NCBI RefSeq assembly: GCF_027596085.1
Contig: NC_072458.1
Coordinates: forward strand, 15,103,256-15,167,255
Length of the DNA: 64,000 bases
Source of the DNA: Anoplopoma fimbria
Lineage: Eukaryota; Chordata; Actinopteri; Perciformes; Anoplopomatidae
Direction of reading: 5' to 3'
Positions 51,501 through 59,925 of the stretch are shown here, piece after piece (the stretch's first letter is position 1; every line of letters begins with the position of its first letter). The translations under genes were made by a program, and so were the position numbers. Below the pieces are notes generated by a model. It searched no databases. It was not told where the DNA came from and was given only the letters and a program-made list of their open reading frames with translations.

Positions 51501-54500
51501 AGCTTAATTTCAGGGGACTTTTATTTCATAATGCCAAATTTATTTCCCAGCTCTTTTTATTTCATCTCATTTCATCATTCTGGTTGAAAACTCCAAGTCC
51601 TCTAAGCTGGTTTGCCAACAGAAGAAGCAGAAGAAGAAAGAAGGAAAAGTAGAAAAAGGGGAAAATTGAAGAAGGAGAATTACTGAATGAAAATAGGATT
51701 TCGAGATGCCATACTTTCCTTAGCAAATCAAATTGATCTAAAAAGCTATTATGACACAATACAAACAGATGCCTGTCATATCTGTCAGAACAGCTGTTAA
51801 TATTAACTGACCTAACTTTCGTCAACATTAACGTTTTTGGCTAACTTTAACTGTTGACGAATAACTGTCCAACTAACTTACATTCCTTCCATCTCTTTGT
51901 ATCATATATACAAGATTAAATAATTGTTAGTCAAACATGGTTAAATTCTGTATTATGTTACATGATAATATATGTATTGCAAATGTGTTTCCCCACCAGT
52001 CAAGACATTTGTGTGACATTATCTCAGTTTCATTCCCTCAACTTAATGCTGTGTTCACACCAAATGCAAAGCAAATTTGATCATTGCATTAATTGTGCGA
52101 GGTTGACATGGTTCACATTGTTTGTGTTTATTGTGACACTTGAGCTAGACGGGCCGGGGAGGTATGGGGCCTAGATGTTGTCGATGTCCTAGATACCCCG
52201 GACACCAAATGCTGTCGTGTCTGGGTTCAAAACATCATCTGGAGGCCCTCTGTGAATTTCACCGAACCTTATTCACCAAGCCACATGTCGGCTGGTTAAC
52301 TACAGCTATATGAAACCAAAATATACAGGTTTTTCTGTAATTTAATTGCAATAAACTGATAAGAAAGGATGCTGAAAAAAAACTAAATAATAATGCAGAT
52401 TTGTAAATAGTCTGAATTCATGCTTTGTTAGGTCTGGCCACAAGACAACAAGCAGACTTAAAATGCTTGTTTTCTGAATATAATTCTGATCAATTAGTGC
52501 TAGCCTATGCTAACATTGTACCTGATCCATCAGGATTCAAAATAACATCATAGAAATACAAGCACAACGTTATTGTTTATACCATAGACATAGTGAGTTT
52601 GTGCAAGCCACATACACATTTATATACAGAGTTTATTCTGGTTTCTGTAGAAAAGAGAGGTCTTGTAGAGCTCATGGGTGCCAATTGGTGCCCAGAGACA
52701 GCTCTTCACCATTTCCGATTAAACAACTTCAGGACATCAGGAGGAGAATCTGAATGTAATGTTTTATGTAATTGCGCTGCAAGAAAAGTTCTCTTTGGGT
52801 TTGGTATGAGCATACCATTAGACCTTCTTCTGCAAATCACCTCTGATTCGTGCAGGATGAGACACCAAACACATTCATGATTTCTCAGCTCATTGGCCAG
52901 ACGACACAAAGTTAGCAAGCATATCACCTGGAATATCCAGAGATGTGCGATCTGCACCTGTGCTCGTAGCATCTTCTTGGACAACTTCCACATGAACACG
53001 GTTTTCAATCAGTCTCATACTATTTAAAGCTAGGTCATCAATGTGCAGAATGTGAAGAGCACATCTCTCAGTCCGAGTATATCTGAAAAGTCTTTAATAC
53101 AGCCCATAATAGTATCCATTGGTAAACTGTGTTGATCACATTGATCTGCTAAGGATAGCATGGCATCCCGGAGACCACCGACTTCCTCCGTATTGTCCAC
53201 TTTGCCTTATTTTAATTCGTTAGCTTGAGGCACAATCCAAAAGTCCCTTCTAAAGCCTTAAGCCTCTGACCTATTTTCCAAGATGGTTTTACTTTTTTGT
53301 GTTGGTCAGTAAAATAAGAGAGTTAAATTGGAAGAAAGAGAAAAGGTAAAAATTAAGGGAGTGAGAATGTCTGTTTATAAATGTGAATTTGGCATATAAA
53401 ATAATCCAGTTTATGTTCACAATTTAAGACCTCTAGGTATAGTTTTGTTCTCTCTTTGAAAGGTTTGGTGAATATATTTAATTTAAAAAAATTTATTTCA
53501 TTGTTCAAAGGACATCATATTACAAGATTCATCAAAAAGCTTGAGAATAGGATTTATGTATTTTTTAAATCATTTTGGAAGGAACAAGGATTTGTTTCTG
53601 GTATGTATGTTGCAGTTGTTCCAGAGAATAGTCTTGTGAGGTGAGAAATTGTGGACAAAACATAGCTACCAAGCTATGCTGATGGAATTTGCATAACTTG
53701 ATAGGTAATCTGTTTGGCAAAAATTGCAATTTAAATGAAAAGAAAGACCTCCAAAGGTTGCCAAAAACCTTTTGTTGTATTTCCAACTACAGAATCATCA
53801 CAATTATGGAGAAACAAAAATTCACATTGGGACATATTCAATCTTAAAACTGAGTCATTGGAGAATTAGTGCGGTATTATCTGCCAGTTGGAATTTTTTT
53901 AAATCATAAAACGACAGCAGTTAATGAAATTTTGAAATTCCTTTTCCTCCTCAAGAGCAATAATTTGTGTTCCTTTTTGCCAGGCCTCAATAAATGTAAT
54001 GTCGCTCTTCTTGCAAAGAAGAATTTTCATTTGTTACTAAAAGGTCAAGTTTGTGCATCAAGTCAGTTTCTTGTTCCTTATATTTAAATAATTCCCAATT
54101 TAGCCTATAATCATTGTTTAAGCCATCATCCAGGAGTTCTTTTCTGGTGTTTTAATAGTGTCATTGAATGAATTATCATTTTGAAGAGAATTGTTGAATT
54201 TCAATATCCTTCTATACCAGAAGTTTCCTAGGAAGGTATTCATTTTAAAAATATTTGTTTATAGTCTGATAAAGGGGCATACCAAAGATGAACTTCTTTC
54301 ACAAAATGCTGGGGAGAGGAAGAAATTAGTAATATATCAATTGTTGATCTTAAAGTTAATCATCTACTACACCAAGTAAATTATTTTGTACGAGGGTTGA
54401 AGAAATGCCAGGAATCAATCAATGAAAGGTTGGAGCATTTTGACCACTGACGGTAAAACAGTGCACTGGGTCTGCACTTGTTGAAACACTTAAAACACCT

Positions 54501-55390
54501 TGCAGGATTGTCTGCTGTTATGACACTGCATGCCAAGACCAACTGGCTGAATGAGCAGTCAAACTGGAAATGTTGACCTGTTTAAGTGTAACTCCACCCA
54601 CTGCTTCATTTTGAAATATGTTAAAATATGGTTCAAGCACAATGCTTGTAAACATCCAAATTGGTTTAGGCCTTCCACCTCTGACTTCGACTCTATGTCA
54701 GCATTGGCCTTTCAAGTTTCAGGGCTGATTTAAAATAGTATATTAAGCAATGATTTGATTTAAGCCAAATTTTTCTAAATTTGGTTAGAAATGTGAATAT
54801 TACCACCAGCATTTGTTATCAAAGTACAGTCATATCATTCAGTTAACAGCTCATCAAACTTATTTGAATATGCAGTGCTCTTTAGTTTTTAAATGATAAA
54901 ACCAGTTATGTTTATATATTTATATTTAACCCTATTCTTTAAACCGTAGCCCGATAGCATGGCTATAATCTCCAATACATATCTATTGCTTTCCTTAATA
55001 CTGAGGAAGCTGCAGTGTTTCTTTAGAGTGAGATGTGATATATATCTCTAACCAGGAGGACTTTTTCTACACCATTTCCCTCTCATGACTGAAGGTTATT
55101 ACATCAAATCAACATTAACTCATTTGCTTACTTTTGAGGGGTTTGGAAAATAAAGAAATTGACCCAATTAAGAAGCGCCAGGGCTTTACTCACTTACCCA
55201 GCCAGTAGTGCAAGTGGTAGAAAACGCTGTTCTTCTGTTTGACAGTGTAGAGAATCACATAAGCATCACCGATGTAAAAGTTCCCACACAAGCTTTCTGG
55301 CACAGGGACCAGCTCCAGATTCTCGATCCTCCAAATCTGTATGCCGGCTGTCTTGCCTGCATTGGTGAACTCTTTGTGGTGGAGTACCAT
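37923..55390 (-). CDS. scin: Scinderin (adseverin), gelsolin-family actin-severing and capping protein; 16 coding exons, frameshift in exon 13
   Basis: Ca- and phosphoinositide-regulated cytosolic protein that severs and caps actin filaments, known in secretory cells. Coding exons in transcript order: 55198-55390, 49092-49246, 47263-47424, 46995-47144, 45787-45879, 44393-44525, 44203-44291, 43790-44005, 42217-42338, 41862-41952, 41199-41369, 40936-41113, 39461-39581, 38987-39064, 38846-38906, 37923-38086. All six gelsolin repeats are present (G1 exons 1-2, G2 3-4, G3 5-8, G4 8-10, G5 11-12, G6 13-16). The phosphoinositide-binding RLLHIKGRR is in exon 3. Phases agree except that exon 13 is 121 nt where 122 is needed. 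The total is 2177 nt, against 2178 for a 725-aa protein; human SCIN is 715 aa. tmem106b upstream supports orthology. The ATG context is gcagacATGG. Confidence 0.94.
38087..38845. other. scin intron 15
   Basis: Contains no recognised repeat or exon. Confidence 0.5.
38846..38906 (-). CDS. scin: scin exon 15: G6
   Basis: Reads [20 protein letters not shown]. The acceptor is TTGTAG and the donor GTGAGC; phase 0 in, phase 1 out. It is separated from exon 14 by only 80 nt. Too short for an ORF call, found from [10 protein letters not shown]. Confidence 0.95.
38987..39064 (-). CDS. scin: scin exon 14: G6
   Basis: Reads [20 protein letters not shown], then [22 protein letters not shown] is nearly identical in vertebrate scinderins. 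The acceptor is GTTCAG and the donor GTACTG; phase 0 to 0. Confidence 0.97.
39461..39581 (-). CDS. scin: scin exon 13: start of G6, apparent 1-nt deletion
   Basis: After the acceptor GTTGCAG it reads DDFWAALGG in the expected frame. From the GGGGGAA run (plus-strand 39555-39561) the conserved sequence continues only in the +1 frame: [20 protein letters not shown], then [11 protein letters not shown], ending on donor GTAAGT in the phase exon 14 needs. The length is 121 nt; 122 are required by both neighbours and by the human exon. Either a homopolymer assembly error or a true frameshift that would remove G6. Confidence 0.88.
39582..40935. other. scin intron 12
   Basis: At about 39655-39740 there is a fragment (taagcataatcaagggtatg) related to the dispersed repeat at 46530-46890. 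At 39870-40330 there is a mid-GC block with repeat-like text (tttgtctgcagggggctggt, ggggtcgacagagcagcaag). It may be the 5' part of an old retroelement. No scin exon is missing between exons 12 and 13. Confidence 0.45.
40936..41113 (-). CDS. scin: scin exon 12: G5
   Basis: Reads [20 protein letters not shown], then [20 protein letters not shown] and [14 protein letters not shown] and W.GKGAS.EEEKGA are the G5 signature. The acceptor is TTTCAG and the donor GTCAAC; phase 0 in, phase 1 out. Confidence 0.95.
41199..41369 (-). CDS. scin: scin exon 11: G4-G5
   Basis: Reads [20 protein letters not shown], then [20 protein letters not shown] and [17 protein letters not shown]. The acceptor is CATTCAG and the donor GTGAGC; phase 0 to 0. 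The extended PPPP run replaces APAPP of the human protein. Confidence 0.96.
41509..41720. mobile_element. Fragment of the 'ggaatagtttgaccttttgg' teleost repeat
   Basis: Begins gaaggaatagtttgaccttt and continues 'tttagcttagcataaacact', 'aactagctaacctggctctg'. This is a very common percomorph non-coding repeat. It lies in scin intron 10. Confidence 0.65.
41862..41952 (-). CDS. scin: scin exon 10: G4 end
   Basis: Reads [20 protein letters not shown], then [10 protein letters not shown]. The acceptor is CTGTAG and the donor GTACAG after CAG; phase 2 in, phase 0 out. The open frame continues past the donor, but exon 11 (VRVCQGKEP) fits only with this donor. Confidence 0.93.
42217..42338 (-). CDS. 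scin: scin exon 9: G4 start
   Basis: In phase 0 it reads [20 protein letters not shown], then [20 protein letters not shown] and a split W. The acceptor is TTTCAG and the donor GTACGT; phase 2 out. [13 protein letters not shown] is a gelsolin G4 hallmark. The longer open frame listed on this strand is another phase. Confidence 0.96.
42339..43789. other. scin intron 8, nothing recognised
   Basis: AT-rich, with a run of T near 43110. No exon, repeat family or inverted ends recognised. Confidence 0.5.
43790..44005 (-). CDS. scin: scin exon 8: G3 end and G3-G4 linker
   Basis: Reads [20 protein letters not shown], then [29 protein letters not shown] and [11 protein letters not shown]. The acceptor is CTGCAG and the donor GTGACT; phase 0 to 0. 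ASKLH is the start of the long linker between the two protein halves. Confidence 0.96.
44203..44291 (-). CDS. scin: scin exon 7: G3 middle
   Basis: Reads [20 protein letters not shown], then QMGYPANTQ. The acceptor is CAAACAG and the donor GTTTAC (a weak but GT donor); phase 1 in, phase 0 out. Confidence 0.94.
44393..44525 (-). CDS. scin: scin exon 6: G3 start
   Basis: Reads [20 protein letters not shown], then [20 protein letters not shown]. The acceptor is TTACCAG and the donor GTAATC; phase 0 in, phase 1 out. Confidence 0.96.
45365..45490. mobile_element. SINE-like dispersed repeat fragment in scin intron 5
   Basis: Contains 'gacacgcagcaaagggttga' and 'gggtttgaatccaaaccagg', which resembles the B-box part of a tRNA-derived repeat common in fish. 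Too diverged to be a tRNA gene. Confidence 0.5.
45787..45879 (-). CDS. scin: scin exon 5: G2-G3 linker
   Basis: Reads [20 protein letters not shown], then [11 protein letters not shown]. The acidic DVDDDTEAD and NRKMAKLYM are linker marks of scinderin. The acceptor is AAACAG and the donor GTATGG; phase 0 to 0. The frame stays open 63 codons upstream into the intron. Confidence 0.95.
45880..46994. other. scin intron 4
   Basis: The first 190 nt upstream of exon 5 form an open frame in exon 5's own phase, [20 protein letters not shown] and on (46068-45880). There is no similarity I recognise. At 46530-46890 lies a dispersed repeat (gcataataagggtgtggctg ... gtctatgttttattcagtct). Confidence 0.45.
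46530..46890. mobile_element. Dispersed non-coding teleost repeat
   Basis: Begins near 'gttatgcataataagggtgt' and includes 'gcccaactttcttcgaccta', 'ccagaatggcgacagctagg' and 'tgggtgacgtcatgggatac'. Its parts recur at 39655 and (end part) 28980-29190. No coding capacity. Confidence 0.5.
46995..47144 (-). CDS. scin: scin exon 4: G2 end
   Basis: In the required phase 0 it reads [20 protein letters not shown], then [20 protein letters not shown] and [10 protein letters not shown]. The acceptor is CTGTAG and the donor GTGAGTC. Only its second half lies in an ATG-led frame; the first half was read from the acceptor. Confidence 0.95.
47263..47424 (-). CDS. scin: scin exon 3: G2 start with phosphoinositide-binding segment
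   Basis: Reads [19 protein letters not shown], then [20 protein letters not shown] and [10 protein letters not shown]. The basic RLLHIKGRR is the known PIP2-binding stretch. The acceptor is CCACAG and the donor GTAAGA; phase 0 to 0. Confidence 0.96.
48300..48578. mobile_element. Dispersed repeat with (GACA)n tail in scin intron 2
   Basis: Contains 'ctagaggaaaagtcagggga', 'aatttcatgacaatccatcc', 'caccaatagctgttgagact'-like text and ends in a GACA array at 48533-48577. This is a common percomorph repeat whose tail is habitually acagacagacag. Confidence 0.65.
49092..49246 (-). CDS. scin: scin exon 2: G1 end
   Basis: Reads [20 protein letters not shown], then [17 protein letters not shown], typical of G1 in scinderin/gelsolin. 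The acceptor is TTAAAG and the donor GTATGG; phase 1 in, phase 0 out. Confidence 0.96.
49247..53390. other. scin intron 1, proximal part
   Basis: At about 52047-52235 there is a repeat-like segment (gctgtgttcacaccaaatgc). Otherwise no recognised element and no exon. Confidence 0.45.
53395..54420 (-). mobile_element. Decayed L1/Tx1-type LINE, ORF2 fragment
   Basis: The minus strand, with frame changes, gives [29 protein letters not shown], then [25 protein letters not shown](stop)[10 protein letters not shown] and LFDESCN. The order FHQ-alL...SPHKT.LWNN..I..RNKSLF...W(F)KK.I matches the C-terminal part of vertebrate/teleost L1-group ORF2. Many stops; dead. Located in scin intron 1. Confidence 0.6.
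55198..55390 (-). CDS. scin: scin exon 1: N-terminus and G1 start
   Basis: Begins [20 protein letters not shown] and continues [11 protein letters not shown] to HYWLG. The donor is GTAAGTG, phase 1. It matches the SCIN N-terminus closely, including GDAYVILYT. The start is the only ATG before the conserved HHKEF segment. Confidence 0.95.
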
Positions 55391-55560
55391 GTCTGCTGCT
55401 GCTGCTGCGTAATGCTCTTAGGATGATGGTGGGAAGGCTGAGGGTATGAACACACTGCTGCTCTGTTGCTGAGCACTGACTGAGTGACAGAGTGTGTAGC
55501 AGCAGTGTTTCAGCCCCTGCTTCCTCAAGCTCTTAGACACACACACTGGGTGTGTCCACA
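55391..55560 (-). promoter_or_regulatory. scin: Putative scin 5' UTR / promoter
   Basis: Directly upstream of the ATG. It contains a CAG-rich stretch before the start (gcagcagcagcagcagacATGG). No TATA box at a convincing distance and no start site visible. Confidence 0.3.
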
Positions 55561-56044
55561 TGCTGCCAACCTACACACATCAGCATCCTCAAATACACAT
55601 GCATGAATTGAGCCTTTTCAGCAGGAAATAAAAGAAAGAACCAAATGAAAATAATTATATATACATAACTAAAAAGAATGATTAAAGTAGTGGATATATT
55701 GTTTATTATTTAAAATGTATTGAAATAAAAATCAATTATAAAAAGTGCAATGATTTGCATACAAGAGAAGGGGTGGCTGGTGATTGATGAGTGGAATTTG
55801 CTGGCTCTGCACTTTGTGGTAATTTGCTGAAGGTTTTTTTTTATCCCCCACATAAAACATACTTCAAGGACTGCCTGTTTTAAACCTAAATGACCAGGTT
55901 CTACCTGGACCGTGGTTTTGCCTCCTGTTCTGGCCCTGCCTGACACCCTCTGCTACTACTATTATTAATATGTTTAGACCCATTTCTATACTATCACTGC
56001 TACTACTACTGCTTTTATTATCATAATTATTATATTATATTCAA

Positions 56045-56470
56045 TACTGCTGTATTAAGAATGTATACTCTACATCCAAGCTTTTATAGTAGCATATATA
56101 ATAGAATATTTACTCCATATCAAAGCATGTATCATAATATATATAATAGAATATATACTCCATATCCAAGCTTGTATCATATGATATATAATAGAATATA
56201 TATCCATATCCAAGCTTGTATCATATGATATATAATAGAATATATATCCATATCCAAGCTTTTATCTATAGTATTACATTGAATTTATACTCCATATCCA
56301 AGCTTGTATCTATTATAATTAATAGAATATATACTCCATATCCAGTGTATCATATGATATACAATAGAATATATATATCCATATCCAAGCTTGTATCATA
56401 TGCTATATTATAGAATATATACTCCATATACAAGCTTGTATTTATAATATATAATAGAATACATATCCAT
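56045..56470. repeat. Minisatellite, about 48-bp unit, about nine copies
   Basis: The unit reads roughly atactccatatccaagctt followed by gtatcatatgatatataata and gaatat. Copies vary in length (about 40-55 bp) and sequence. It lies about 0.7-1.1 kb upstream of the scin start. The open frames here are repeat artefacts. Confidence 0.9.
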
Positions 56471-56829
56471 TTAGTGGCATCTAGTTTAGCTTGTTTTGTG
56501 AAAAAAATGCTTTTGGCCGATCGTGCGCAGTGTGCTGGTGTAAACATAGCGACTGTGGATAAGAGACTGAGGACAGGGCCGATTGAATCAGGTTTCACTT
56601 TCATTTACATGTTCATGCTTGTTGAAAAGATATATTGATAGAGTATTACCTTTTTATTTGGGAAGGATTTATTTAACAGTAAGAAGCGTAGATGTCATCA
56701 CCTGGTTCACTTCAGTGAAAAAACCACCAGTAACGTCTGCACTTATCAACACTCCGATCTGTAAAACTTTAGCACTGGTGCCTGTTTATTACATGAATTA
56801 TAATTAAAAAGATCAATAATTTGACACAA

Positions 56830-57010
56830 AATATTGTAAATGGTAAATGGACTGTACTTGTATAGGGCTTTTCTAGTCTTCCGACCATTCCGATACATTA
56901 CTAATCATTCACCCTTTCATACCCATTCATACACTGATGATAGGGGCTACCATGCAAGGTGCCACCTGCCCATCAGGATCTCTCTAATCATTCACACCCA
57001 TTCATACACC
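56830..57010. mobile_element. Dispersed teleost repeat, partial copy 1
   Basis: Shares 'tggactgtacttgtatag', 'cattcatacactgatgat', 'ggggctaccatgcaaggtgc' with the copy at 57194-57500. It ends early, at 'cacccattcatacaccgatg'. Confidence 0.7.
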
Positions 57011-57193
57011 GATGGATTGTAAAAAAAATGATGAAATTATACAGAAATTATTTTATTTCTCCAAAAAATAGTCCTCTCATTTTGTACAGAGTGCAGAACT
57101 ACGTCCATAATAAAGGTTTGTTATTCATAGCAGCGGTCTACTATGTGGAAATAACAGACTAGACGGAGAGACTAGAATGCCTTATTTGACCAT

Positions 57194-57505
57194 TGGGTAA
57201 ATGGTTAATAGACTGTACTCGTATTGCACTTTTCTTTTCCTACGACCACTCAAAGCACTTTAACACTACATGTCATCTTTCACCCATTCATACACTGATG
57301 ACAGGGGCAACTGTGCAAGGTGCCACCTGCCCACCACGACTGTATATAATCATTCACACACTGATGGCAGAGCCTTCAGGAGCAACTTGGGGTTAAGCGT
57401 CTTGCCCAAGGACACATGGACATGGACTACCTGAGCCGGGGATTGAACCGTTGAACCTGATTGGAAGACGACCCTGCTCTACCACTGATCCACAGTCACT
57501 CCATC
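57194..57505. mobile_element. Dispersed teleost repeat, longer copy 2
   Basis: Same start as copy 1 (gactgtactcgtattgca), then 'caaggtgccacctgcccacc' and on to 'ttggggttaagcgtcttgcc', 'gattgaaccgttgaacctga' and 'ccactgatccacagtcac'. The distal half resembles the repeat at 2877-3075. Non-coding, non-autonomous; class uncertain. Confidence 0.7.
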
Positions 57506-58290
57506 AGAATTGACTCATACAATATCCATACAATGTGTAAAAAGATGATTGGTCTTAACTGCTCTTGACCTTAATTATGTTCTAGACCTATTTCTCTGTT
57601 ATTGATTGTACAGTACAATATATTACAGAGTTGATATTTGGTTGTAAACACTTCCAGTTGAAAAAAAAGTATATATAAATATTATATAAGTATACTGACA
57701 GCAAAATTACACTGACAGCTTCAATAGAGAACTGAAACATCTATGCTTAATGTCACAATAAGTTTTAGAAAGTTCAAGGGGTCAAGAATCCTGTGTGAGT
57801 TAAAGTCTGTCTGTGTGGAGTCCAAAATATTATGTGTATTACAATATTATAACACTGTGGAACTCATCAAGTGTCTGAGTTGTGTCTGATTTCTTTTCAA
57901 CATTGGTGGGGACACATTTTACATGTCTGGAGATTATAAAAACAAGGCCAATTCATTTTGAGATGGTTTAGAAACAGGAGGTCTTACAAATCTACATTTG
58001 AGTAAATATTTTCTTTAAAATTAATTGAATACTTATTCTTTCTTTCCAGGGCTTGTAGAAAGGCAATCAAGTAGTCCATGAATATGAGATATGAGTTTAC
58101 AGCTAATTACAATCCCTCCTCGGCATTGTGGAGGTTGGTTTATGACTTTTTGCCAGTTACACCTACAGAGTATGGGTTACTCTCGTTTTTTGATTCTACA
58201 AGGTTCATTTTGTTTGTACGACTTCTAGAGTTTAGGGGCAAAACAAAACACAAAGCAGGCTTTCAGGTGTCCTTTACTAAGAAGAGGCTC

Positions 58291-59352
58291 TGGGTACATC
58301 CCAAGTCTCTTAAATTGCCTCCCCGTTTCCCTCACTTGCTCTCCATGCATCCCTGGTGGGCGGGACTAAGACGCAAGGAAACCAGGCGAGGAGAGAGGAA
58401 ACGAGGAAATGTGTTTTAAGAGACATGAGACGTTTTCTGATGACGACAGCCGCTGATCACAGCTGATCAGCTGTCAGTCGGCTTTAACAGCTGGAGAGAC
58501 TTTTGATTTTATGTCTGCACACATGATCACTGTACTAATATTAATAATGACACAAAGTAATCATCACTGTACTAATATTAATAATGACACTAAGTCATCA
58601 TCACTGCCAGAGTAGAAATGTATTTATCTCTGCAGCCTGTTACCTGTTTAACAAACTGCACTGAGTATTTATACTGTGTTCTGTGTATTTATACTATGTT
58701 CTTAGTATTTTTTACTGTGTTCTGTGTCCTTCTTATAGGCACAGGACCGATTTTTACCAGCGAAATGCGTTTGTCTTATTTATTAATTATTAAAGTCTAT
58801 GTTTTAAAATTCGGATTGTAATGTCATTATTAAATAATCCAGAATATGATTATTGTTTCTCCTAAACACTGGAATTAATTTATTAGGCTCAATGTTTCGG
58901 GGTAAATTGGAATTTTCTAACTCATCAAACCGACACTCAGGAATTATCAGGCTCATATGAATGAATGGAAATGACAATAAATGATATATAATGGTATAAA
59001 GTGTTTCTACTGACAAACAGACTCCAACTGCAACTCTTTAACTCTCTCTGACTTTTTAATCAATTCAATCTGTGAAAAACTCCAGTGATGATGAGCTATA
59101 TCAGATCAGTACGATCGGTTGCAGCGTCCAATCAAATAACTTATTAACGATGAGGGGGCGTGTCGGCCCTCACAACACTTCCTGGAAGGAAGCTCTCGTG
59201 CATCCTCGCTCATGGCTTCCTCAGAGATCCCTCCTCGCTCCTCAGAGTTGAAATAAGAGCTTTGGGACGGCCGTCAATATGGCGGCGTAGAACGACTTCC
59301 GGTTCAAGCGAGGAGCGAGGAAACGACAAGTAAGAAACTTGGGATGTACCCA
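58291..59352. mobile_element. Non-autonomous DNA transposon with long terminal inverted repeats, 1.06 kb
   Basis: The left end TGGGTACATCCCAAGTCTCT equals, with one mismatch, the reverse complement of the right end (TGGGTACATCCCAAGTTTCT). The similarity continues loosely inward (gcgaggagagaggaaacgag / gcgaggagcgaggaaacgac). The interior has a direct duplication of 'actgtactaatattaataat' (58528, 58566) and no transposase. No target-site duplication could be fixed. Confidence 0.75.
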
Positions 59353-59925
59353 CTGTCTGGCCACTCTGCCATAGAGGCCCAGATCAGTAGAGGGTCACAT
59401 TGATTGTTGTCCTTCTGGACAAGGGACCATCAGGTTCTCGATTAACTCTACTACCAAGAGCCTTCTTACCCAATGCTCTGGTTGGATGGTGCTGGTTGTT
59501 CAAAACTTCTTCCCTTTAAGAATTATAGAGGCCATTGTGTTCTTAGGAACCTTCAATGCAACAGAACTTCTGAGGCCTTCCCAAGATCAGTGCCTCAACA
59601 CAATGCTGTCTCTGAGCTCTGCAGTCAGTTCCTTTGATCTCATGGCTTGGTTTTCCCAAATCATGTCCAATCAAGTGAGTTTACCAAAGGTGGACTTCAA
59701 TCAAGGTGTAGACACATCTCAAAGGTGATCAAGAGCTAAATTGCAAGTGTCATAGCTAAGGGTTTGAATGTTTATGTCAATGAGATATTTCAAGTTTATT
59801 TCTTATTTTTAATAAAACGGTATTTATTGTAGATTGATGAGAGAAGAACTTAATTTTAGCATATGGCTGAAACATAACAAAATGTGAAACAATTAAAGGG
59901 TTGCATTTCTTTCTAAAAAAATACT
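59353..59925. mobile_element. Tc1-like element remnant (non-coding end)
   Basis: Contains 'tttaagaattatagaggcca', 'cacaatgctgtctctgagct', 'ccaatcaagtgagtttacca', 'gactt-caatcaaggtgtag' type text, 'attgtagattgatgagag' and 'cataacaaaatgtgaaac'. This is the terminal region of a Tc1-like family very abundant in fish. No transposase signature motif was found. It abuts the transposon ending at 59352. Confidence 0.6.

Noticed and set aside
58078..58419. 113-codon plus-strand open frame overlapping the transposon start
   Set aside because: It crosses the transposon boundary at 58291 and ends in its terminal repeat; no recognisable domain.
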